A stretch of DNA of 64,000 nt. Origin: Haloplanus aerogenes. Its GTDB lineage: Archaea > Halobacteriota > Halobacteria > Halobacteriales > Haloferacaceae. Position numbers and translations under genes: made by a program. Each line of letters opens with the position of its first letter. Positions within the stretch are counted from its first letter, which is position 1. The notes below the pieces were generated by a model that saw only the letters and a program-made list of their open reading frames with translations, made no database searches and was not told the origin of the DNA. This document shows, piece by piece, positions 44,442-51,442 of the stretch. The DNA lies in assembly GCF_003856835.1 (NCBI RefSeq), contig NZ_CP034145.1, positions 930,001 to 994,000 of the forward strand. Reading direction: 5' to 3'.

Positions 44442-45548
44442 CTACTTGACGACCAACCGATCGACGGCCTGCGCCATATACTCCCGTGCGGGCCCAAGCG
44501 TCGTGTCGCCCTTCTTCGCAGCTGTCTTCGCTGTTCCGAGCGGCGCACGCTGCACCCCAGCGGCCACGACGTAGTCGTCGACCGTGACACGGGCGACATG
44601 GACGGCGACCCACCACGGCCCGTTCTCACCACTGACGACGCCCTGGAAGCTCTCCAGTTGAGTTTTCTCCTCGAGGAGTGTGATCTCTATCTCGCCTTGG
44701 ATGTCGGAGACTGCCGTCGGTCCGGAGATCCATTCCACCTCGTCGGCGTCGGTGACACCGGCTCGCCTGAGCATTCGCCGAGTCTCCTCACGCTGGAGCA
44801 ACGCTTTCGTTTCGACCCCGACCAACGGGTTGGCCGACTCCCCGGCGACCGAAGCATTCGGCGTCGACAGGACACCCATCCCGAAGGTAGCACCACCCAG
44901 TGGAGCCGGCTGGCCAGCGTCGAACAGTTCGGCAGGGACGAATGGTTGCCCGAGAGTGATCGCGACGAACCGATTTCCAGAGATCCCAACTAGGAAGGGG
45001 TTGTTCCCCGTGTCGAACGGATTGTTCCCTGTGTTGAACGGGTTATTTCCCGTATCGAATGGATTGTTCCCCGTGTCGGCAGCACTGAACACCTCCGCCG
45101 GCTCTTGGTCCCCGACCGCGAGCAGCACTTTTCCCTCCCCCTCATACATCGAGGAGGAGTCGTACCGCTTCGGCCACCAGCGTTCGCTCGGTTCGAACGG
45201 GGTGTCTTGGTGGAGCCAGGTTCGATAGGGGAAAAACGAGGAGACAGGGCCCTCATAGAACGAGCCCTCGTTGACGGAAATCTCGTCGCTACGGGACCCA
45301 GATCCAGGGACGAGTACCAGCAGGTCGCCGGGGTCAACCTCACCGTCGCCGCGGATGCCAGCGGGTGCGAGGATACTCACCTGCTCCCCTGGGACTGGGC
45401 CGAACCCTTCTAGAAACGGCAGTTCGACTTCCTCAAGACCGAGATCATCTCCGTAGGCAACAACTGCGCCCTCGCTGATGGCACCGCCGTTGACCCGCTC
45501 GGTGAACCACCCGATGGGAGTGCGGAGCGGACCGTGTCTGTCGGGCAT
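44442..45548 (-). CDS. DUF6517-like protein with NTGNNPF repeats
   Basis: I choose the ATG at 45548, one base after the stop of the upstream lipoprotein frame (TGAgATG). A GTG at 45560 is also possible. The protein has about 368 residues and no signal of its own. Its N-terminal half includes GPVPGEQVSILAPAGI. The middle holds four 7-residue repeats, DTGNNPF. The C-terminal part (GVLSTPNASVAGESANPLVG, and later WVAVHVARVTVDDYVVAAGV) resembles haloarchaeal DUF6517 surface proteins. The upstream frame carries the signal and N-terminus expected of that family. The pair may be one gene split by a mutation, or two coupled genes. Confidence 0.55.
   Translation of the reverse strand: MPDRHGPLRTPIGWFTERVNGGAISEGAVVAYGDDLGLEEVELPFLEGFGPVPGEQVSILAPAGIRGDGEVDPGDLLVLVPGSGSRSDEISVNEGSFYEGPVSSFFPYRTWLHQDTPFEPSERWWPKRYDSSSMYEGEGKVLLAVGDQEPAEVFSAADTGNNPFDTGNNPFNTGNNPFDTGNNPFLVGISGNRFVAITLGQPFVPAELFDAGQPAPLGGATFGMGVLSTPNASVAGESANPLVGVETKALLQREETRRMLRRAGVTDADEVEWISGPTAVSDIQGEIEITLLEEKTQLESFQGVVSGENGPWWVAVHVARVTVDDYVVAAGVQRAPLGTAKTAAKKGDTTLGPAREYMAQAVDRLVVK
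45001..45081 (-). repeat. Four 21-bp coding repeats
   Basis: A 21-bp unit encoding DTGNNPF (one copy reads NTGNNPF) occurs four times in a row. The units differ by a few bases each, so the array is not brand new. Its length is a multiple of three and keeps the frame. Confidence 0.8.
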
Positions 45549-45549
45549 C

Positions 45550-45843
45550 TCACTGCCCACCGATCCCGTTCGCGCGTTTGTGGATGCTAGTGTGATTCGT
45601 TAATTCGACTTTACTGCCGCCCGGGCCGCTCCGCGTGATGGTCTGCGAGTCTCGTCTCGTCTCAGCGAGTCTCACCGCTTCCTGATCGCTGTCCGGTAGT
45701 ATCACCGGTGACGCCGCAAACGACTGGCTGGTCACACCCGAACAGCCTGCAAGGGCGACTCCCGTAGTCGTCCCTGCGACCGTGAGGAGACGGCGACGGC
45801 TCCAGCCTTCGTCATTGCTGGATAAGAACTCCGATCCTATCAT
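45550..45843 (-). CDS. Short Tat-type lipoprotein, probable N-terminal part of a DUF6517 protein
   Basis: The 97-residue product has a twin-arginine lipoprotein signal (SRRRLLTVAGTTTGVALAGC). A mature part follows (ASPVILPDSDQEAVRLAETR, SKVELTNHTSIHKRANGIGG) that looks like the first third of DUF6517 proteins. The following gene starts one base after its stop. In a typical DUF6517 protein these parts would be joined, so a frame-breaking change is likely. Tat export would place it on the outer face of the membrane, lipid-anchored. Confidence 0.6.
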   Translation of the reverse strand: MIGSEFLSSNDEGWSRRRLLTVAGTTTGVALAGCSGVTSQSFAASPVILPDSDQEAVRLAETRRDSQTITRSGPGGSKVELTNHTSIHKRANGIGGQ

Positions 45844-46033
45844 TAGGCTGGTATTCAGCTGGAATATAATAAAAGTCAGGGTGCTGATGTCCTCTTTTTC
45901 CGCTTCAGTGCGGAATAAGCGCTTTGTATTCAGCCGGACTCTGAAAATTATCAGAAATATATGGTTTTCAACAGGGCCGCTTAGTTATAGACATAATGGA
46001 CTCTGCGTCGGGCTGCGGACAGTGATGCCTGGC

Positions 46034-46222
46034 TCATTCGATAACCTCTGTCGGCTCCTGGAAATCGAGGACATATAGGTCGGCGCCACACTTGCCACAG
46101 CCTGGCCACGCTTCCACGAGATCGTCCAGGACATCGTCGTCGACGGAGGTCTCGTAGTCTCCCTTGATGCGGAGATGCTCCTCCGGCGTCTCGTTGAGGT
46201 TCGGACACTCCGCGATGATCAT
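46034..46222 (-). CDS. Small zinc-ribbon-like protein
   Basis: The 62-residue acidic protein starts MIIAECPNLNETPEEHLRIK and has CGKCGADLYVLDF near the C-terminus, a possible half zinc ribbon with Cys6 as a further ligand. Its ATG overlaps the stop of the PKD-domain gene upstream by 4 bases, so it is translationally coupled to it. No family is recognised, and its function is unknown. Confidence 0.55.
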   Translation of the reverse strand: MIIAECPNLNETPEEHLRIKGDYETSVDDDVLDDLVEAWPGCGKCGADLYVLDFQEPTEVIE

Positions 46223-46716
46223 GCCGTCGACTCGGTCACGGTGATGGTACCACAGGCGGCGACATCACTATCTTCCCCACCGCTGTACGACCAGACTTTC
46301 ACTTGCGGATCGTAGGTTCTTGGTTCGGCGTACGAGACCGACCACGAACTCTGGCTCGTGAACTCGCCGAACGAGCCGCCACCGTACTTGTCGTATTGGT
46401 AGTCGTCGGCATTTGCCGATTCCGAAGCGTCGATCGTCACCGACTCGCCAACTTGGATGCTCGTCTCCGAGACTGTACACCGGGCGACGGGATCGGTGTT
46501 CGTGGCGAACACCAGATTCAGCCCCCCATCGCCACTATACAGCGTATTGCTCGTCGCACCCGCACCGACGGCAGGGCTCGCGCCGAACATGGTGACGCCG
46601 ATCAGCGTCAGCAAAACGAGGGCAATCCCCCAGTAGCGGCGTGTCGAGTGACTGCTCGACGTTGACCCGTCACGGTGAGTACACTCCTCTGTCTCGTCGT
46701 CAGTCGGTGGATTCAT
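46219..46716 (-). CDS. Exported PKD-like domain protein
   Basis: The 165-residue protein has a polar N-terminus and then a hydrophobic segment (WGIALVLLTLIGVTMFGASP, residues 29-48) that acts as a signal or anchor. The exported part has PVARCTVSETSIQVGESVTI and YDPQVKVWSYSGG, which fit a PKD/Ig-like beta sandwich found in many haloarchaeal surface proteins. It precedes a small zinc-ribbon gene with overlapping stop and start. It may be part of the surface cargo of the conjugation-like region. Confidence 0.6.
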   Translation of the reverse strand: MNPPTDDETEECTHRDGSTSSSHSTRRYWGIALVLLTLIGVTMFGASPAVGAGATSNTLYSGDGGLNLVFATNTDPVARCTVSETSIQVGESVTIDASESANADDYQYDKYGGGSFGEFTSQSSWSVSYAEPRTYDPQVKVWSYSGGEDSDVAACGTITVTESTA

Positions 46717-47039
46717 TAGTGGTCACTATGTCCGAATCCCGCCCAATCACCCGTCGCTCACCAAAAAACCGCATCTGGACGCTGTCTGTGTCGGGTGCTG
46801 TCATGGCGGCCCTGTCTGCCGACCGTCGACCGTTCAGGTTCTCGCGAGCGAACCGATGCGGTCGACTCACCTACTTACCGTCGGTCGTTATGACGGGATC
46901 ATTGTACACTGATAAAAATACCACTGTTACGTGTCATGAGTATACTATTATGGTGGAGGTAGCTGATTTTCCGTCTCCTAAAACCAGCGTGGAATTCACA
47001 CAGGAGTCCTCGGCTTCCTGAACGACCGATTCATTTTTT
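46717..47039. other. Divergent promoter region
   Basis: This gap lies between the PKD gene and the TFB gene, which point away from each other. It contains AT-rich stretches (GATAAAAATACC near 46912, and a T-run at 47035-47039) but no gene. Confidence 0.4.
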
Positions 47040-47062
47040 CGCCCCCTGAAGGGTGCGGGGCG
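47040..47062 (+). promoter_or_regulatory. Shared upstream hairpin module, copy B
   Basis: CGCCCC (47040-47045) pairs with GGGGCG (47057-47062) around the 11-nt loop CTGAAGGGTGC. A run of six T lies just before it. The TFB ATG lies 28 nt after the stem. Compared with copy A, the outer pair changes from T-A to C-G, preserving pairing. Confidence 0.6.
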
Positions 47063-47090
47063 ACTCCAAACCGAGTGCCTCGCGTGTTCT

Positions 47091-48050
47091 ATGGCCAAGA
47101 CAGCAATCTACGAGCGTAGTTTCGATGAAGAGAGTGGCAAGACAATTGCGACGAAGACCTGTCCGGAATGTGCAGGCACCCTCGTCACGGAGAGTGCGGA
47201 AGTCAGTTGTGCGGACTGTGGACTCGTTATCGACGAGTATCTCCTCGATCACCGACCTGACTGGAACGTATTCGACCGCGATACTGATTCCGAGCGAACG
47301 GGTGCACCACTAACACCGACCCGTCACGACTGGGGCCTCTCGAGTGAGATTGGCTACGGTGGTGATGCACAGGGAACGCCACTATCGGGAGCGAAGCGTC
47401 GGCAGATTGCCCGGCTACGACAACAGCATCAGCGGGCACAGTGGCAAACCACAGCAGAGCGGAACCTCGCCTACGCCTGCAGCGAAATCAGGCGGATGGC
47501 GGGTGCCCTTGATCTTCCGAGATCCGTATGTGAGGAAGCCAGTCTCCTCTATCGGAGGGCACAGCGAAAGCGACTCATCCGCGGTCGATCAATCGAGATG
47601 CTGGCGGCAGGCAGCCTGTACGCGACCTGTCGCTGCCGAGGCTATCCGCGCACGATTGCCGAAGTCGCGGAGGTGACCCACTGTGACCAGCCACGTGTCG
47701 CACGTAGTTACCGGGTACTGAACACCGAACTCGGGCTAGACGCTCAACTCGTTACGCCAATGAAGCAACTCTCACGATTCGCGGCCGAATGTGAGGCCTC
47801 AGCGGATGTCCGGCATCGAGCCCGTGAACTCGCATGCCTGGCGGAGGAACACGGGCTTGCCAATGGCCGGCATCCAGCAGGTGTCGCCGCAGCGTGTCTG
47901 TACGTCGCCGGTCTGGACTGTCACGTCAACTACACACAGGTAGAACTCGCAGAGATTGCAGGCGTGACTCCAGTAACCCTTCGCGACCGCTATTATGAAC
48001 TCCGAGACGTACTCAGTGCGGAACCAACAGACGGGACTACTTCTTCGTGA
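47091..48050 (+). CDS. tfb: Transcription initiation factor IIB (TFB)
   Basis: The 319-residue protein has the N-terminal zinc ribbon CPECAGTLVTESAEVSCADC (residues 24-43), the B-finger region and two cyclin-like repeats with AAGSLYATCRCRGYPRTIAEV near residue 182 and AAACLYVAGLDCHVNYTQVE near 275. TFB recruits RNA polymerase to TATA-bound TBP. Haloarchaea hold many TFBs, and element-borne copies can redirect transcription towards element promoters. The gene starts right after the shared hairpin module. It is intact and of normal length. Confidence 0.92.
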   Translation: MAKTAIYERSFDEESGKTIATKTCPECAGTLVTESAEVSCADCGLVIDEYLLDHRPDWNVFDRDTDSERTGAPLTPTRHDWGLSSEIGYGGDAQGTPLSGAKRRQIARLRQQHQRAQWQTTAERNLAYACSEIRRMAGALDLPRSVCEEASLLYRRAQRKRLIRGRSIEMLAAGSLYATCRCRGYPRTIAEVAEVTHCDQPRVARSYRVLNTELGLDAQLVTPMKQLSRFAAECEASADVRHRARELACLAEEHGLANGRHPAGVAAACLYVAGLDCHVNYTQVELAEIAGVTPVTLRDRYYELRDVLSAEPTDGTTSS

Positions 48051-48231
48051 GGGTGTTCGGATGTTTCCCGGCAAGAGTCGGTATCGGACTGCTAGATCGA
48101 TCCGACTGGATCGGTGCGCGCGTGGGTACGATCGGGCGTACACTACACCGACGGGGTTTCCAGCGAGCAAGCCAGTGTCTCGGGGAGCGACGCCGAGACG
48201 GTTCACGGGAGACCGAGCCTGCCAATTTTTG

Positions 48232-48255
48232 TGCGCCCTGACGGGTGCGGGCGCA
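48232..48255 (+). promoter_or_regulatory. Shared upstream hairpin module, copy C
   Basis: TGCGCCC (48232-48238) pairs with GGGCGCA (48249-48255) around the 10-nt loop TGACGGGTGC. ATTTTT lies just before it. The start codon of the DUF932-like gene lies 24 nt after the stem. The stem differs from copies A and B by paired changes, while the loop end GGGTGC is kept from copy B. Confidence 0.6.
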
Positions 48256-48279
48256 ACCACGGAATGCCCGTAGACAACC

Positions 48280-49437
48280 ATGACACCGCCAGAGCAAACA
48301 ATCATATTCGCCGGTGTGGACGGCCGAACACGCACCGCCTTTCCAGCGTGGTACGCCCAACGACACTCAGATGCCGACCCCGTCTCGTTCGCGGAAGCGA
48401 TCCGGGCCCTGCCACGAGCTGTTGACACGAAAATTGCGTACAACAACCCCTATACGGACGAGTGGATCCCGACCGACCGATTCAACGCAATCGTGGATCC
48501 CGAGCGACTCGAACGCCAAGCTGCGGGCGATACTGACACCGACCCGCTCTTTCACGTCCCGACAGACTCGTATGCCGTCATTACGCCGACAGACGTGTAC
48601 GCACCGCTTGAAGAGGTCCTCCGAGCGGAAACCCACGAGGGACGCACGCTCGGCGAACTCGTCTTTGGCGAGATTCGACAGTACCGTGGCGGTGGCGAGA
48701 TCCATATGGACATCTTGTTCGATGGACTCTCCGTCACCCTTCCTGAACGAAATGAGCCGATCACGATGGGCGTCACCTCGGGCTATGACTTCTTCGGTGG
48801 GCATGCGGTGTACGTCGAAGGCTTCGCCCGCGATAGCTACTGTGCGAACTCGATTCGCCAGCTGACTGATCGGCAGACCGTGAAACACGTCGGGGAAGTG
48901 GGCGACTTTCGGAGTTGGTGGGAGACCGTACTCGCACAGCTCGGTCTCATTGCCGACGATCTCGCGGCGTTCATCGACGATGCCAGTGAGATTACGGTTG
49001 ACTTCACGCAGGTGCCATTCGATGTGACGGAATTCTACGAGCTGCTTGAGTTCCCTACCTATCTCGCCACCCAAGCGGCGAGCGATGCGCGGGCAGCGGC
49101 GACGACACCGACCGAAATCGATCTGTGGACACTCCACTCAGGAGCAACCTACGCCCTGACGCACTTCTTCAACGGAAAGGAAGGAGCCGCACTGGATCGG
49201 TACGTCCGGCGAGCCAACGACATTCTGTTCAATCCCGAAGCGACCGTGAACGCCGTCACGCAGACGTACGAACAGCAGGCAGTAGACGCAACGACACATG
49301 ACGGGCAGACGGGGCTGGATAGCCAGGTGGCACTCGCACAACTTGACCGCGTCGGACAAGAAGTTCGTGCGAAAGCTACCCGATTCGAACGACGCGAGGC
49401 AGCCCTCCGGGCGCGACTATCTACGATTACCGAGTAG
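48280..49437 (+). CDS. DUF932-like protein of plasmids and viruses
   Basis: The 385-residue protein has DSYAVITPTDVYAPLEEVLR near residue 95, RGGGEIHMDILFDGLSVTLP near 138 and MGVTSGYDFFGGHAVYVEGF near 165, followed by YCANSIRQLTDRQTVKHVG. These align with the order of motifs in DUF932, a family of phage/plasmid proteins of unknown function. A coiled, charged C-terminus closes the protein. It is preceded by hairpin module C, as the TFB and SWIM genes are by copies B and A, which suggests joint control. The family call is made by motif order only. Confidence 0.5.
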   Translation: MTPPEQTIIFAGVDGRTRTAFPAWYAQRHSDADPVSFAEAIRALPRAVDTKIAYNNPYTDEWIPTDRFNAIVDPERLERQAAGDTDTDPLFHVPTDSYAVITPTDVYAPLEEVLRAETHEGRTLGELVFGEIRQYRGGGEIHMDILFDGLSVTLPERNEPITMGVTSGYDFFGGHAVYVEGFARDSYCANSIRQLTDRQTVKHVGEVGDFRSWWETVLAQLGLIADDLAAFIDDASEITVDFTQVPFDVTEFYELLEFPTYLATQAASDARAAATTPTEIDLWTLHSGATYALTHFFNGKEGAALDRYVRRANDILFNPEATVNAVTQTYEQQAVDATTHDGQTGLDSQVALAQLDRVGQEVRAKATRFERREAALRARLSTITE

Positions 49438-49486
49438 CCGTTCTCCGATTCCTCTACTTCTTGCGGAGCCGAGCGAAGCCAAGAGA

Positions 49487-49496
49487 TATTTATAAT
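49487..49496 (+). promoter_or_regulatory. TATA box of the HalOD1 gene
   Basis: ATTTATAATA lies 27 nt before the ATG at 49519, the classic spacing for a leaderless haloarchaeal transcript. Confidence 0.6.
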
Positions 49497-49518
49497 ACAC
49501 TGTCTCAACCGACTACTG

Positions 49519-49794
49519 ATGGATGTTACAGAGGAAGTGTCTCAATTTGAGTTCGATCTGTCTACAGTGCGGCCGAGTGTTGCGGTAGTCGAAGCGCTTG
49601 CTGACGCAGAACACGTCGATTCAGCGGAACTCTTCAAGGAGGGAACCACGCTCTACGAGTATATCAATCCGGACGCCCTCAATAGACTGTTCACAGGCCC
49701 GCAGTCGGATACTGTCGACGTATCCTTTACCATCAACAAAATCGATGTACAGATACGGGGAGACGGAACCATCGAAATTGAAAAGACGCGCTAA
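49519..49794 (+). CDS. HalOD1 output-domain protein
   Basis: The 91-residue acidic protein fits HalOD1, a haloarchaeal signalling output domain. It has VAVVEALADAEHVDSAELFK, LYEYINPDALNRLFTGPQSD and the closing VSFTINKIDVQIRGDGTIEI. Stand-alone HalOD1 proteins are abundant in haloarchaea, and their molecular role is unclear. The gene has its own promoter. Confidence 0.85.
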   Translation: MDVTEEVSQFEFDLSTVRPSVAVVEALADAEHVDSAELFKEGTTLYEYINPDALNRLFTGPQSDTVDVSFTINKIDVQIRGDGTIEIEKTR

Positions 49795-50033
49795 CTCTGG
49801 GATCTTATCCTACCACCACTCTTCGCGTTTCAGTCACGTCTCGGCCGCATCACGCCCCCACAATGAAAACAGACACCCCCTCTCGGTGAGTTCCATGAAC
49901 AGTCTGGTGGAGATGCCGATCTACACGTCGCACCTAGTGATACGCTGGATGGATGCTCTACAGATTTAGCTGAGTCAGCGGCGGTGTCTCGGCTGTCATA
50001 ATCTCTTTACTCATGGCCGAAAATGGGTGACCG

Positions 50034-50444
50034 ATGAATCGCGTTCCTGCTCCGCTGCTGCCGGCATGGACACGCTGGGGGAGCGTACTCGCTGTAGCCG
50101 GAATCATTGGCTATTTTTCGGTCGTGGCAACCGCACCAGCCCCACCCCAACCAGGATCGCTCTGGGACAAGAAGCTGCATTTTGTGGCTTATGCAGGGCT
50201 CGCGCTGACACTGGCCTATGCGACGGCACCGCCTCACTCACGTGGATTCAAACGGGCGGGACTTGTCCTTGTCACGGCCATCGGCTATGGGGTGCTGGTC
50301 GAGTTGATTCAGGCCCCTCTCTCCAACCGCTACTTTGCACTCCTCGATGTACTTGCTAATATCGTCGGGGCACTCCTTGGGATGATCTGGTTCGGTATTG
50401 AACGGCGACTCCGATACATCCCTGTCCCGGATGCCAATCTCTGA
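50034..50444 (+). CDS. VanZ-family membrane protein
   Basis: The 136-residue protein has four predicted membrane helices and VanZ motifs: WDKKLHFVAYAGLALTLAYA, with the conserved D/K-K-x-x-H, and GVLVELIQAPLSNRYFALLD, with E-x-x-Q and D. VanZ proteins are small membrane proteins linked to glycopeptide resistance in bacteria, with unknown activity in archaea. It stands alone and is followed by a MITE-containing spacer. Confidence 0.8.
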   Translation: MNRVPAPLLPAWTRWGSVLAVAGIIGYFSVVATAPAPPQPGSLWDKKLHFVAYAGLALTLAYATAPPHSRGFKRAGLVLVTAIGYGVLVELIQAPLSNRYFALLDVLANIVGALLGMIWFGIERRLRYIPVPDANL

Positions 50445-50580
50445 CGAGGCAGTGCTTGCAGACGCCGAATACTCGATCAACTGCTTCCGCTTAAGACAAG
50501 CGGACTCAGTTTTGTCTAGCAACAGATGCTATCGCGTACTATGTCCCGAACGTGCGAAATAAAACTACCCACACTGTGCC

Positions 50581-50721
50581 AGCCTTGTTTAGACGCGATG
50601 TAGATCGCCTTCCCCGGTCAATATTTGAACGACAAAATCAGCTTGAGAGGCACTCACGGGATGATTCTGTTCACCGAGTATTGCCACTAACTCGCGCCTT
50701 CAGGAGCGTCTAAACAAGGCC
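50581..50721. mobile_element. MITE of 141 bp with perfect target duplication
   Basis: Inverted repeats of 16 bp (AGCCTTGTTTAGACGC, one terminal mismatch) bound the element. A 9-bp direct repeat, CACTGTGCC, flanks it at 50572-50580 and 50722-50730. The interior has no gene. The GCCTTGTT end resembles ISH1-group IS5 elements, which could mobilise it. The rest of the 50445-51031 spacer holds an AT-rich block (AATATTTATACA near 50930) that may be the promoter of the secretion operon, and nothing else I can name. Confidence 0.85.
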
Positions 50722-51031
50722 CACTGTGCCGAGGCACAACTCCCATCCACAGACATCGACGAGTGTCGACGATTCCACTCATCGATCCCCGAAAGAAGCC
50801 ACAAAATCTGATGCGAAACCAGTACGCCAGCACGCCTTCGGTCGGCCGTACCCGCCCTAGTTCTGGATGGAAGACCCACCAGCTTAGAACGCTGCCTGAA
50901 AAAGTATGTAAGAATACATAATATTTATACATGATTAATGCGCTCAGGACATCGGATACAATCGCTCACACTCATCGCCTCTCCTTGCCAGAGACACGCG
51001 TCCGATGTGCTGACCGAGTATCCTCAAAGAT

Positions 51032-51442
51032 ATGGATAAATCTGCCAACCCGGATTCAGACCCGGAACGATCCAGCCGTATCGCGTTCGTGACCAACAGT
51101 TTCCGTACGCCGCTCTGTGTCACCCTTCTTTTACTCCTCTTCGCGACTGGGCCGGTTACCGCGCAGTCAGTCGGACCCGCCTTCTGTACCTCAGATATGG
51201 CGGAGACGATCAAGAACCTCTTCACACTCATTCAGTTCGGAGGGCCACTGCTCGGTGGGGTGATCGCCCTGGGAGCAACAGTTGTACTCCCAACGGTTCG
51301 CCGCGTAGATATGAAGCGCGAACTCAAAGAGATGCGCAATCAGGCCGTCCTGTGGGGGGTGATCGTCGCTCCACTCGGAACCGCAATCGTCGGATTCCTG
51401 CTCAATAACGTTGTGGCAGGAGGCGCAAGTTGCGGCTTCTGA
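51032..51442 (+). CDS. VirB2-like small membrane protein, candidate pilin
   Basis: The 136-residue protein has a long signal-like segment (PLCVTLLLLLFATGPVTAQS, cut after AQS likely) and then two hydrophobic helices (LIQFGGPLLGGVIALGATVV and NQAVLWGVIVAPLGTAIVGF) joined by a short basic loop. That is the layout of VirB2/TrbC conjugative pilins. It is the first gene of the overlapping secretion operon, and the next gene begins 13 bases before its stop. Family membership rests on topology and context, not on sequence motifs. Two cysteines flank the mature region. Confidence 0.5.
   Translation: MDKSANPDSDPERSSRIAFVTNSFRTPLCVTLLLLLFATGPVTAQSVGPAFCTSDMAETIKNLFTLIQFGGPLLGGVIALGATVVLPTVRRVDMKRELKEMRNQAVLWGVIVAPLGTAIVGFLLNNVVAGGASCGF

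Noticed and set aside
46303-46665. Forward frame of 120 codons opposite the PKD-domain gene
   Set aside because: It is arginine-rich and antisense to a gene with a clear signal, domain pattern and coupled downstream gene.
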